Shown here: positions 8,663-17,323 of the stretch, piece by piece | How positions within the stretch are numbered: the first letter of the stretch is position 1 | Layout: every line of letters starts with the position of its first letter | Source: Candidatus Thiodiazotropha sp. (ex Myrtea sp. 'scaly one' KF741663) | GTDB taxonomy: Bacteria > Pseudomonadota > Gammaproteobacteria > Chromatiales > Chromatiaceae | DNA length: 64,000 nucleotides | Assembly: GCA_025655555.1 (NCBI GenBank) | Contig: JAHXIQ010000004.1 | Location: 124,001-188,000, forward strand | Reading direction: 5' to 3' | The notes under the pieces: model-generated | Told to the model about the DNA's origin: nothing | Seen by the model: the letters and a program-made list of their open reading frames with translations, nothing else | Database searches by the model: none | Position numbers and translations under genes: made by a program

Positions 8663-11323
8663 ATGCGAACTGACAATGCGAAGACCATCTATCTCAAGGA
8701 TTATCTTCCTCCCGATTACCTGATCGAACATGTGGATCTTGCATTCGATCTGCGGGATGAGGTCACGCAAGTGGTCAGCCGTCTGCAGGTGAAAAAGAAC
8801 CCGGCCAGCCAGCGGGACAATCCTCCCTTGTTGCTTGATGGCGAGGGATTGACGCTGATTGAACTGTCACTCGATGATCGTCGGTTGCAAGCTGATGCCT
8901 ATCGATATGAGTCTGCCACACTGACCATCCCGGACGTGCCAGAGCGCTTCAGCCTGCTGACTCGGGTTGAGATCAGACCCCAGGAGAATACGGCACTGGA
9001 GGGTCTCTACCGATCCGGCAGCATGTATTGCACCCAGTGTGAAGCGGAGGGCTTCCGCCGCATCACCTTCTTCCCGGACCGTCCGGATATCATGTCGGGC
9101 TTCACTACCAGCATCACCGCCGACAAGACCCGCTACCCGGTGTTGCTCTCCAACGGCAACTGTACCGAGGAGGCCGATCTGCCAGACGGTCGTCACCAGG
9201 TGACCTGGCACGACCCTTTTCCCAAACCCTGCTATCTCTTCGCCCTGGTGGCGGGGGATCTGCGTTTTCAGCAGGACAGTTACACCACGCTATCGGGTCG
9301 CGAGGTGGACCTGCGCATCTATGTGGAGCCGGAGAACATCGACAAGTGCGATCATGCCATGCGTTCTCTCAAACACGCCATGGCCTGGGATGAACAGCAG
9401 TATGGCCGGGAGTATGATCTCGATATCTTCATGATCGTGGCGGTCAACGACTTCAATATGGGAGCGATGGAGAACAAGGGGCTGAATATCTTCAACTCCA
9501 AATATGTACTGGCGCGTCCCGATACCGCCACCGACCGGGATTTTCAGGGTATCGAAGGTGTCATCGCCCATGAGTACTTCCACAACTGGACCGGCAACCG
9601 GATTACCTGCCGAGACTGGTTCCAGTTGAGCCTGAAAGAGGGATTGACCGTCTTTCGTGACCAGGAGTTCTCTGCTGACATGGGCTCACGTGGTGTCAAA
9701 CGAATCGAGGACGTGCGTCTGCTGCGGAGCCATCAGTTTGCCGAGGACGCCGGACCCATGGCCCATCCGGTCAGGCCTGACAGCTACATGGAGATCAACA
9801 ACTTCTACACCGTGACCGTCTACGAGAAGGGCGCCGAGGTCGTGCGCATGCAAGCCAACTTGCTTGGCCCGGCGCACTATCGCAAGGCCACCGATCTCTA
9901 CTTTGAGCGCCACGATGGCGATGCAGTCACCACCGAGGATTTCGTCAAATGCATGGAGGACGCCAGCCACCGTGACCTGAGCCAGTTCAGGCGTTGGTAT
10001 GGGCAGGCGGGCACGCCCGAGATCCGGGTCGAGGCAGACTACGACGCTTCATCGAACCGCTATCATCTCGATTTCCATCAGAGTTGCCCAGCGACGCCGG
10101 GACAGTCCGAAAAACAGCCCTTCCATATCCCAGCAGCCATTGCCCTGCTCGATGAGGCAGGGCATGAACTGCCGCTGCAATTGGAAGGTGAGTCAGTGCC
10201 CACTAACACTCAGCGGGTATTGGAACTGACTGCGCCAGAACAGCGTTTCACCTTCACGGGTATCTCAAGCCAACCGGTTCCCTCCCTGCTGCGGGGCTTC
10301 TCCGCGCCGGTGAAACTCGACTTCGACTACAGCGACCGGGAGCTGATGTTCCTCATGGCCCGGGACACGGACGACTTCAACCGCTGGGATGCGGCAAACA
10401 CCCTCTCCCAGCGTACCCTGCTGGATCTGGTTTCCAGCATCCAGGCAGGCAAGCCGCTCAGTATCGATATAGGTTATGTAGAAGCCTTCGCCAAGGCGTT
10501 GGACGATGAACAAGCGGATAAGGCCCTGCTCGCCGAGGTGTTGAGTCTGCCTGCGGAATCGACTCTGGGTGATCAGATGGCAGAGGTGGATGTGGAAGCG
10601 ATCCACCAGGCCCGGGAGTGGCTCAAGCATGAGCTCGCCACGCGTCTGCGGGAGGACCTGTTGCGGGTCTACAGTACCCATTGCCAGCCCGGTGATTACG
10701 ACATCGAACACACCTCCATGGCCAGGCGCAGTCTCAAGAACCTGGCGCTCAACCTGCTGATGCAGCTGAATGAGCCGGAGATCAACGCGCTCTGCATGAA
10801 CCAGTTCCAGGCAGCGAACAATATGACCGATGTGATGGCCGCCCTCAGCGCACTGGCCAACACCGACTGTCCACAACGGGACGAAGCGCTGGCCGCCTTC
10901 GAGGCAAAATGGCGTGACGATCCCCTGGTCATGGACAAGTGGTTCTCGGTGCAGGCCAACGCCAAACTCCCCGGCACGCTGCAGCAGGTCAAGTCCCTGA
11001 TGACCCATCCGGCATTCTCCCTGCGCAATCCCAACAAAGTACGCAGCCTGGTAGGCGTCTTCTGCAGTGCCAACCTGATTCATTTCCATGCGGCCGACGG
11101 CTCCGGTTATGCGTTTCTCACCGACCATGTATTGGCCCTAGATAGTCTCAACCCCCAGATCGCCGCTCGCATGCTGCGAATCATGAGCCGCTGGCGCCGT
11201 TACGATGCAAACCGGCAGGCATTGATGAAGGCCCAGTTTCAACGGGTGCTGGCAAAGTCCGATGTCTCCAAGGATGTTTTCGAGATTGCCAGTAAAAGTC
11301 TGGCAGAGACGACCACGGAATAA
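8663..11323 (+). CDS. pepN: Aminopeptidase N
   Basis: PepN is the broad-specificity cytoplasmic M1 metallo-aminopeptidase used in peptide turnover. The protein has 886 residues, the usual proteobacterial PepN length. It shows the exopeptidase motif GAMENKG and the zinc motif HEYFH followed by NWTGNR, with the third zinc ligand in LKEGLTVFRDQEF. The start ATG at 8663 gives a normal N-terminus (KTIYLKDY). It is divergent from grxC and monocistronic as far as can be seen. Confidence 0.97.
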   Translation: MRTDNAKTIYLKDYLPPDYLIEHVDLAFDLRDEVTQVVSRLQVKKNPASQRDNPPLLLDGEGLTLIELSLDDRRLQADAYRYESATLTIPDVPERFSLLTRVEIRPQENTALEGLYRSGSMYCTQCEAEGFRRITFFPDRPDIMSGFTTSITADKTRYPVLLSNGNCTEEADLPDGRHQVTWHDPFPKPCYLFALVAGDLRFQQDSYTTLSGREVDLRIYVEPENIDKCDHAMRSLKHAMAWDEQQYGREYDLDIFMIVAVNDFNMGAMENKGLNIFNSKYVLARPDTATDRDFQGIEGVIAHEYFHNWTGNRITCRDWFQLSLKEGLTVFRDQEFSADMGSRGVKRIEDVRLLRSHQFAEDAGPMAHPVRPDSYMEINNFYTVTVYEKGAEVVRMQANLLGPAHYRKATDLYFERHDGDAVTTEDFVKCMEDASHRDLSQFRRWYGQAGTPEIRVEADYDASSNRYHLDFHQSCPATPGQSEKQPFHIPAAIALLDEAGHELPLQLEGESVPTNTQRVLELTAPEQRFTFTGISSQPVPSLLRGFSAPVKLDFDYSDRELMFLMARDTDDFNRWDAANTLSQRTLLDLVSSIQAGKPLSIDIGYVEAFAKALDDEQADKALLAEVLSLPAESTLGDQMAEVDVEAIHQAREWLKHELATRLREDLLRVYSTHCQPGDYDIEHTSMARRSLKNLALNLLMQLNEPEINALCMNQFQAANNMTDVMAALSALANTDCPQRDEALAAFEAKWRDDPLVMDKWFSVQANAKLPGTLQQVKSLMTHPAFSLRNPNKVRSLVGVFCSANLIHFHAADGSGYAFLTDHVLALDSLNPQIAARMLRIMSRWRRYDANRQALMKAQFQRVLAKSDVSKDVFEIASKSLAETTTE

Positions 11324-11332
11324 CTGTGCACC

Positions 11333-11416
11333 CCGTAGGTTGGGCTGAGGCACGAAGCCCAACGTCGGAGCGTAAAAACGTTGGGCCTCGCTTCGCTCTG
11401 CACCAACCTACGATTG
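11333..11416. repeat. Dispersed palindromic repeat (GTAGGTTGGGC type)
   Basis: GTAGGTTGGGCTGAGGCACG on the left pairs with CTCTGCACCAACCTACG on the right, around an inner AAGCCCAACG / CGTTGGGCCTC pair. This GTAGGTTGGGC / CCAACCTAC type of intergenic palindrome is common and multicopy in proteobacteria. It may also end the pepN transcript, although no T-run is evident. Confidence 0.7.
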
Positions 11417-11559
11417 AGTATTAAAGATCCTGTAGGGTGCGGTCCAGCCGCACCATGCCGCTTTCCAATTCCTTCAGATAAAACGCTTGGGACATCATAG
11501 ATTTGTCACATCCCTGCCGGTCAGTTAATCTCCTTAGCTTGGCTTGAAAGAGACAGTAC

Positions 11560-13110
11560 ATGGCACCACAACCCATTTCTTATCTGTTGCCGGAAGGGCT
11601 CGACCTCAAGAGTCTCAAAGAACAACTGGCAGAGACCAATACCCTGCACGAAGATGGCGCCGTCGAGGCGAGCCAGACCTTCTACGACAGTTTCGACTGG
11701 CGTGTTTGGCAGGCAGGCGGAGAGTTAGTTTGTGAGCAGAACCAGATCAACCGGCTCTGCTGGATCGACCGCAAGACCAGTGAATACCAGGCGTGTCTGG
11801 ATATTCAGCAGGCACCGGACTTCCACGAAAACCTGCCCCAAGGGGAACTGCGTGACCAGCTCGCCAGAGTACTGGAGATGCGGGTCCTGCTGCCGCAGGT
11901 GAAGATCTCACAAAAGCTCCGCACCCTGCGGGTACTCGATGATGAAGAGAAGACCGTTGTCCGTATCGTGCTGCAGGAGAACCGCTTCGCTTCGCTGGAC
12001 GGTAAAAAGAGCGGTGAGCTCGATGGTCGGGTGATGCTGAATCCGCTCAAAGGATATGACAAGGATTTTGACCGTCTACGATCCCAACTGGACGAATTAA
12101 AACTGATTGCCGCCGAACAGAGCCTCTACGAATATGCACTGATCGGCATCGGCACCAAGCCGGGAGACTACAGCTCCAAACTCAACTACCGGCTCGACCC
12201 GGATGCCCGATCTGACGCCACCGCGAAAAAGATCATGCTTAGTCTGCTGGATACGCTGGAAACCAATATCCCCGGCACCAAGGCCAATCTGGACAGTGAG
12301 TTTCTGCATGACCTGCGGGTCGCCACCCGTCGCACGCGATCAGCCATGAGCCAGATTAAAGGCGTCTTCGAGCCGAGTGAGTTGGAGACATTCAAACAGG
12401 GCTTTGGTTGGATCGGTCAGGTTACCGGCCCTACCCGCGATCTCGATGTCTACCTGCTGCAGTATGATGACTACCGGGCCAGCCTGCCCGAAGCGATACA
12501 AGGCGATCTCGATCCCTTCCACAGTTTTCTTGTCGAGCATCACAAACAGGCACAGCAAACGCTGGTCAAGAAACTCAACTCACCCCACTTCCGCAAGATC
12601 ATCAAAACCTGGCGCGCCTGGCTCAAAGAGCCGGTGCCCAAGAAACCGACCGCACCCAATGCACAGCGCCCTATTGCCAGCCTGGCCGACCAGCGTATCC
12701 GCAAGCTTCACAACAAGGTGCTGAAGGATGGCCGCAGTATCAAAGCCGAATCACCGGCGGAGCGGCTGCATGACCTGCGCAAAGACTGCAAGAAACTGCG
12801 TTACCTGATGGAGTTCTTTCAAAGTCTCTATCCCAAGCCTGAGATTCGCCAACTGATTAAAGAGCTGAAGACCATGCTCGACAACCTGGGCGAGTTTCAG
12901 GACCTCCAGGTACAGGCGGAATCCCTGGAAGCCATCGGCAAGCAGATGATGGAAGAGGGTGCACCGGCCAGCGCGCTGATGGCTATGGGTATTCTGGTGG
13001 GGCAACTGCTCGAAATGCAGGTCCAGGCCAGAGAAGATTTCGCCGGCCTGTTTACCCGCTTCAGCAGCAATGAGAATCAGCAAGCCTTCAAACGGCTGTT
13101 CGGAGGTTAA
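11560..13110 (+). CDS. CHAD domain protein
   Basis: CHAD domains are helical bundles rich in conserved histidines, arginines and lysines that bind polyphosphate. In this 516-residue protein the CHAD domain covers roughly residues 225-510. It has two hallmark helices, LHDLRVATRRTRSA near residue 249 and LHDLRKDCKKLRYL near residue 404. The first 200 residues have alternating charged strands and may be a divergent CYTH-like triphosphate tunnel domain, but I could not confirm the ExExK signature. The ParA-like gene starts 2 bases after the stop, so the two are cotranscribed and probably functionally linked. Confidence 0.85.
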   Translation: MAPQPISYLLPEGLDLKSLKEQLAETNTLHEDGAVEASQTFYDSFDWRVWQAGGELVCEQNQINRLCWIDRKTSEYQACLDIQQAPDFHENLPQGELRDQLARVLEMRVLLPQVKISQKLRTLRVLDDEEKTVVRIVLQENRFASLDGKKSGELDGRVMLNPLKGYDKDFDRLRSQLDELKLIAAEQSLYEYALIGIGTKPGDYSSKLNYRLDPDARSDATAKKIMLSLLDTLETNIPGTKANLDSEFLHDLRVATRRTRSAMSQIKGVFEPSELETFKQGFGWIGQVTGPTRDLDVYLLQYDDYRASLPEAIQGDLDPFHSFLVEHHKQAQQTLVKKLNSPHFRKIIKTWRAWLKEPVPKKPTAPNAQRPIASLADQRIRKLHNKVLKDGRSIKAESPAERLHDLRKDCKKLRYLMEFFQSLYPKPEIRQLIKELKTMLDNLGEFQDLQVQAESLEAIGKQMMEEGAPASALMAMGILVGQLLEMQVQAREDFAGLFTRFSSNENQQAFKRLFGG

Positions 13111-13112
13111 AG

Positions 13113-13865
13113 ATGCACATTCTTGGGGTCTACAACATCAAAGGCGGCGTCGGTAAAACCGCCACTGCGGTCAACCTTGCCTACCTGGCAGCCAGACAAG
13201 GCTACAGAACACTGATCTGGGATCTCGATCCCCAGGCGGCGGCCACCTTCTATTTTCGAATCAAACCGAAAGTAAGGGGCGGCAGCAGAAAACTGATCGC
13301 CGGCAAGGTAGACCTTGATGAAGTGGTTAAGGCGACCGACTTCGAAAACCTCGACATGCTGCCGGCAGATTTCTCCTACCGCAACATGGACCTGCGCCTG
13401 GAAGACGCCAAGAAGCCCACCAAGCAACTGCTCAAACTGCTGCGCCCGTTGTCCAAGGCCTACGACTACGTCTTCCTCGACTGTCCTCCCAGCATCTCTC
13501 TGGTATCAGAAAACATCTTCCGTGCCGCCGAAGGCCTGTTGCTGCCGCTGATCCCCACCACACTCTCCCTGCGTACCTATCAGCAACTGCTCGACTTCCT
13601 CGAAGGCCACCGCATCACCGGCCTGGAACTCATGCCCTTCTTCTCCATGGTCGACCGCCGCAAGCGCATGCACCTCGACGTCATGCGCGACCTGCCCGAC
13701 CAGCGGGGTGAACTGCTCAAGGCACAGATCCCCTATGCCAGCGATGTGGAAAAGATGGGTATCCACCGCATGCCGGTCGAAGGCTTCGCCCCCAACAGCT
13801 TCGCCGCCAGCGCCTACCAGGCGTTGTGGATGGATGTGCAGGAGAGGTTGAAGGGCGGGTTTTAA
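13113..13865 (+). CDS. ParA/MinD-family ATPase
   Basis: This 250-residue deviant-Walker P-loop ATPase has the ParA signature KGGVGKTATAVNLA at residues 11-24, the Walker A' aspartate in LIWDLDPQ, and the Walker B-like VFLDCPPS. ParA family members position cargo such as chromosomes, plasmids, chemoreceptors or carboxysomes on the nucleoid. No parB or centromere is adjacent. Its only partner is the CHAD protein 2 bases upstream, suggesting that it positions a CHAD-bound (perhaps polyphosphate) granule. That suggestion is inference. Confidence 0.88.
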   Translation: MHILGVYNIKGGVGKTATAVNLAYLAARQGYRTLIWDLDPQAAATFYFRIKPKVRGGSRKLIAGKVDLDEVVKATDFENLDMLPADFSYRNMDLRLEDAKKPTKQLLKLLRPLSKAYDYVFLDCPPSISLVSENIFRAAEGLLLPLIPTTLSLRTYQQLLDFLEGHRITGLELMPFFSMVDRRKRMHLDVMRDLPDQRGELLKAQIPYASDVEKMGIHRMPVEGFAPNSFAASAYQALWMDVQERLKGGF

Positions 13866-14204
13866 ATCGATTGCACTGCTTAAGCGTATAATCGTGCGTT
13901 CATTAGTCCATAAAATGAATCGCGCCTGAAGATGATTCAACACCGCCAAGCTATTTATTGACCCAAGAGTGAATTAAGACTGATTGCAAAATAAAAGAGG
14001 GCAGTGGCGAAGAACGACTTTGAGTATTTTCAATGTTCACCAATAATATTTACCAAAAGCAAAACGAATCAATGGGTTACATGGCTAATATCGGTATTTC
14101 AGATCGATTCTGTGACCCAAAAAGTCGACATTGACCGAAACAGATTCAACTCTTTAGGTGACCTCAATCAAAATCACCTTGGGTAACTATCTGTTAACCT
14201 ACTG

Positions 14205-14380
14205 ACAAGTAACGGAAAACCCCTCAGGCAGGATGCTAGCTGTCTCAATCAACCTGTACATCCTGCCCGTTTGGGCGACCCTTCCGGCTATGAGTGCATA
14301 GAGAGAACTTTATGCAAGATATCGCAATATCAGTGCGTGCAAGATAATACGCTGTTAGCTACAAAAACATAGAATACAAA
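14205..14380 (+). ncRNA. Candidate structured RNA upstream of the reverse transcriptase
   Basis: Between parA and the reverse transcriptase lies a 516-base non-coding stretch; its last 180 bases are rich in hairpins. A 9-bp perfect stem (GGCAGGATG 14227-14235 with CATCCTGCC 14259-14267) is followed by CTATG-AGTG-CATAG (14288-14301) and GATAT-CGCA-ATATC (14318-14331). The repeat GCAAGAT occurs twice (14314, 14339). Several defence reverse transcriptases use an adjacent upstream non-coding RNA as template or scaffold. This assignment rests on position and hairpins only. A 60-codon open frame at 14004-14186 in the first half of the gap has no ribosome site and looks accidental. Confidence 0.35.
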
Positions 14381-14381
14381 A

Positions 14382-15956
14382 ATGCTTACACTACAAGAAA
14401 ATAGTCTTAACTGGTCACTGAATCATGCTCTAAATATTGGAGATACTGATGTGTTTCCTGCCCCATTTGAATATGAGGCGATCAAACATGACTGGGAAAC
14501 TGTAAGAGCATATTTAGCGAATAAAAATGTACTAGAATGGGCAACTCGACCTGCTAGAACACTTTTATCTCCAAAAGCAAAATATGGCTTCAGAGCTATC
14601 ACTCAGATTGATCCAATAGATTTTCTTATATATTCAGCTTTAATTTATGAAATAAAAGAAGATATAGAATCACGAAGAATACCTGTTACCAGCCAAGTTG
14701 TCTTCTCATATAGAGTAGAATCAAATGAAGACGGACAACTTTTCACACCTGAAATTGGATACAGATCATTTCTTGATAGATGCCGTGTAAAGTTAAACGA
14801 ATACTCAAATAATTGTGTTGTAGCTAGTACTGATATATCTGACTTCTATTCTAGAATCTATCATCATAGACTCGAAAATGCTTTAAGAGCGGCAACCTCT
14901 AAAACATCTCATGTTAATGCAATTATGAAGATGTTATCAGGCTGGAATGGGACGGAAAGTTTCGGTATCCCGGTTGGTTGTGCACCATCTAGAATTCTTG
15001 CAGAAATCACACTATCAGATGTAGATGAAGCGTTATTGGCTAATGGAATTGATTTTATTCGTTTTAATGATGATTATCGAATCTTTGCAACAAATCAAAA
15101 ACAAGGGTATCAACATATAGCCTTTCTCGCTGATACTCTATTTCGTAATCATGGACTTTCGTTACAACAACAAAAAACAACAGTGCTAGATGCTGACGCT
15201 TTTCAAGAAGAATATCTCGCAACACCACTTGATAGAGAAATGGACTCTTTACACGATAGATTTCAGGAATTTATTGAAGAGTTAGGATTAGAGAATTGGT
15301 ACGAAGAAATAGATTATGATGACTTAACTGAAGATCAACAGGAATTCATTGATGCGCTTAATTTGGTAGAATTATTTAGAGAAGAAGCAGAATCTGAAGA
15401 ACCAGATATACCCGTTATTAAATTTTGTTTACGAAGGCTTGGGCAGCTTGGTGATAATGGTGCTGTAGAAGATATTTTTAATAACTTAGAATCTATAACA
15501 CCTGCATTTGTTGAAGTAGTGAAACATATTGGTAACTTGAGATATCTGAATGAACAAGAACGATCCAATCTTGGCGGGCGTTTACTAGATTTACTCAATG
15601 ACTCTATTGTAAGTGAACTTTCATATCATAGAATGTGGATAATACATATATTTACTTTGTCTCGTGAATGGGATAATGAAAATCGTTTTGTAAATTTATA
15701 CAATCAAGAGACAGACCAAGCTTGTAAGAGAAAACTAATATTAGCAATGGGAAGGTCTCAACAAATACACTGGTTTCAATCTCAATGGCGCACATTATTC
15801 GAGCATCCTCATTGGCAAAGACGAGCTGTACTTGCTGCATCAAGTTGTATGCCTACAGATGCTAGAAAACATTGGTACAGATCTATTGATCCACAATTAG
15901 ATATTCTAGAACGAGCTATTATCCGTTGGGTAAAAGCTAATCCATACAGTGGCTAA
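14382..15956 (+). CDS. UG/Abi-type reverse transcriptase, putative anti-phage protein
   Basis: The 524-residue protein has an RT palm: motif A is STDISDFYS (catalytic Asp151), motif B is GIPVGCAPSR (residues 195-204), and motif C is FNDD at residues 228-231 in place of the usual YADD. It lacks the maturase and endonuclease domains of group II intron RTs and the VTG region of retrons. The C-terminal half (from about residue 270) is acidic, then helical and HEAT-like, as in Abi/UG 'unknown group' RTs, many of which abort phage infection. I do not assign a DRT class. The gene is clearly more AT-rich than the pepN-parA region. No strong ribosome site precedes the ATG. Its stop codon lies inside the attC-like site that follows. 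Confidence 0.85.
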   Translation: MLTLQENSLNWSLNHALNIGDTDVFPAPFEYEAIKHDWETVRAYLANKNVLEWATRPARTLLSPKAKYGFRAITQIDPIDFLIYSALIYEIKEDIESRRIPVTSQVVFSYRVESNEDGQLFTPEIGYRSFLDRCRVKLNEYSNNCVVASTDISDFYSRIYHHRLENALRAATSKTSHVNAIMKMLSGWNGTESFGIPVGCAPSRILAEITLSDVDEALLANGIDFIRFNDDYRIFATNQKQGYQHIAFLADTLFRNHGLSLQQQKTTVLDADAFQEEYLATPLDREMDSLHDRFQEFIEELGLENWYEEIDYDDLTEDQQEFIDALNLVELFREEAESEEPDIPVIKFCLRRLGQLGDNGAVEDIFNNLESITPAFVEVVKHIGNLRYLNEQERSNLGGRLLDLLNDSIVSELSYHRMWIIHIFTLSREWDNENRFVNLYNQETDQACKRKLILAMGRSQQIHWFQSQWRTLFEHPHWQRRAVLAASSCMPTDARKHWYRSIDPQLDILERAIIRWVKANPYSG

Positions 15957-16050
15957 CAAAAAGCTCCAGCGGGCAATTCAAAGCGGCACTTATTTTGCAA
16001 AGAGCGCAAAAACGCGCCACTTTGAATTGCTGCTGAGCAAGGCGTAAGAC
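15951..16050 (+). other. attC-like integron recombination site 1
   Basis: The left end GGCTAAC (R'' consensus RYYYAAC, one mismatch) contains the RT stop codon. The right end GTAAGAC at 16044-16050 is one mismatch from R' GTTRRRY. Between them lie long imperfect arms, GCTCCAGCGGGCAATTCAAAG (15963-15983) and CTTTGAATTGCTGCTGAGC (16020-16038), with unpaired bases as expected of the folded bottom strand of attC. The site length of about 100 bp is normal. Confidence 0.7.
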
Positions 16051-16067
16051 CAGTTCTACAAATACAG

Positions 16068-16685
16068 ATGAGTGAAGAACATAAAAATTCTGATGGGCTA
16101 CCTCTTCGTATTTATCGATGCGCTGAAAGCGCTGAATACGCAAAGCGTGTAATGGCGCACAGAGATATCGAATACGCGTTACAGTGCTTAATACGCTTAC
16201 GAGATTTGAGCAACTTAGGAGGCAACGATGACCTAGTCAGGGAGTCCCTATGGAGCTCCGCAATTGTAAGAGCATTTAGTGTTTTTGACGGCCAAAATGC
16301 TCTTTCTATGGATATACTTGATCAATTACCGGAAGGGGCAAAAGAAGCATACAAGTTTTTTCGGAACTATAGAAGCAAACACATTGCTCATAAGGTAAAC
16401 CCAATTGATCAGATCAAGGCAGGTATTATCCTAAGTGAACCAAATTTGGGGAAAAAAGAAATACTAGGCGTTGGCAATCTTGCAATGAATGATGCTAGTT
16501 TTTCCGATCCCGAATTTGTTGATAGCCTGGGGAATTTCCTAGATGCACTTTTAAAGCAAATCGCGAAAGAAATACAACTGTGGAGTGATCAAGTACTAGA
16601 AGCAGCAAAGAAAGAAGATATAGATGAGCTTTATAAGCTACCACCGCTACGCGTTGTTGTACCAAGCAGTGGACATTTACATTAA
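16068..16685 (+). CDS. HEPN-domain protein (AbiU2/AbiV-like), putative RNase
   Basis: The 205-residue helical protein carries R99-N-Y-R-S-K-H105 near its centre, the Rx4-6H motif of HEPN ribonucleases with the polar residue typical right after the arginine. The surrounding pattern (SSAIVRAF before, HIAHKVNP after) resembles the AbiU2/AbiV HEPN group seen in abortive infection systems. No signal peptide or nucleotidyltransferase partner is present. It starts 18 bases after the R' box of attC site 1 and ends 4 bases before attC site 2, a classic one-gene integron cassette. Its role as a toxin or effector is inference. Confidence 0.75.
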   Translation: MSEEHKNSDGLPLRIYRCAESAEYAKRVMAHRDIEYALQCLIRLRDLSNLGGNDDLVRESLWSSAIVRAFSVFDGQNALSMDILDQLPEGAKEAYKFFRNYRSKHIAHKVNPIDQIKAGIILSEPNLGKKEILGVGNLAMNDASFSDPEFVDSLGNFLDALLKQIAKEIQLWSDQVLEAAKKEDIDELYKLPPLRVVVPSSGHLH

Positions 16686-16688
16686 AGA

Positions 16689-16748
16689 ACCTAACAAACC
16701 CACCAAGCCGACGCAAAAAAGCAGCGCGTCTTATGGGAAGCGTTATGT
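16689..16748 (+). other. attC-like integron recombination site 2
   Basis: This short attC of 60 bp has a perfect R'' box ACCTAAC (16689-16695) and R' GTTATGT (16742-16748, preceded by GC). The inner arms pair through GACGC/GCGTC and CCCA/TGGG. It follows the stop of the HEPN gene by 3 bases. Confidence 0.75.
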
Positions 16749-16768
16749 TTAAGAAAGCTGAGTAACCG

Positions 16769-17260
16769 GTGTTTAATAGCATTGCCATATTTTGGTATGA
16801 ATTCTTAGCGCAAGTAAATTTGCGTAAAGGAATAATTAAGAAATCTAATTACTGGCTTGAGCGAGCAGCCAACAAAGGAAGTTCAACCGCTCAATGCCGG
16901 TTAGCGCTGAGATACTACGAAGGAGAAGGTTTTCCTATAAATCATTCTAAAGCAGTAAAATTATTCTTATTAGCAGCAGAGCAGAATGATATGTATGGGG
17001 AGGCCAATTTGGGATCTGCTTACTATGAGGGTCGTGGAGTTTCTCAGAGTTTTGAAAATTCTATATATTGGTATAAACGGGCAGCTAATAGTGGTCATCC
17101 CGAATCAATGTATAACCTAGGTCTAATGTATGCTGATGGGTTGGGTACGATAGAAGATCGTACAAAAGCCATAGAATGGCTTAGTAAAGCTGCAAATGCT
17201 GGGGTCATTGAGGCGAAAGAGGCATTAACTAACAAGAAAGGAGTCGGTGACAAATGGTAA
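16769..17260 (+). CDS. Sel1-repeat protein
   Basis: This 163-residue protein starts at GTG 16769, 21 bases after the R' box of attC site 2. It is built of about three Sel1-like repeats (for example GSAYYEGRGVSQSFENSIYWYKRAA and the following LGLMYADGLGT unit). Such repeats make protein-protein interaction solenoids; no enzymatic domain is visible. The last residues (GVGDKW) and the stop are encoded by the left arm of a dispersed palindrome, which suggests the 3' end was remodelled by insertion of that repeat. Confidence 0.8.
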   Translation: MFNSIAIFWYEFLAQVNLRKGIIKKSNYWLERAANKGSSTAQCRLALRYYEGEGFPINHSKAVKLFLLAAEQNDMYGEANLGSAYYEGRGVSQSFENSIYWYKRAANSGHPESMYNLGLMYADGLGTIEDRTKAIEWLSKAANAGVIEAKEALTNKKGVGDKW

Positions 17261-17288
17261 TGATTGGCTTTTCTCACCGACCCCTTTT
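17237..17288. repeat. GTCGGTGACAAATG palindrome, copy 1
   Basis: Left arm AAAGGAGTCGGTGACAAATG, AT-rich centre, right arm TTCTCACCGACCCCTTTT. It overlaps the 3' end of the Sel1 gene. It belongs to a family of about ten such 50-60 bp imperfect palindromes in this window. Confidence 0.8.
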
Positions 17289-17323
17289 AATTTGATTAGC
17301 AAAAATTATAGAAATAATAATCT

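Noticed and set aside
14004-14186. Open frame of 60 codons before the RT
   Set aside because: No ribosome site, start codon choice doubtful, text not convincing as protein; region better read as leader.
14227-14267. attI or attC site upstream of the RT
   Set aside because: The hairpin has no RYYYAAC / GTTRRRY ends at the right spacing; GTTAGCT near 14354 has no matching left box.
14382-15956. Retron or group II intron reverse transcriptase
   Set aside because: No msr-msd pattern that I could confirm and no maturase or HNH domain; architecture fits Abi/UG RTs better.
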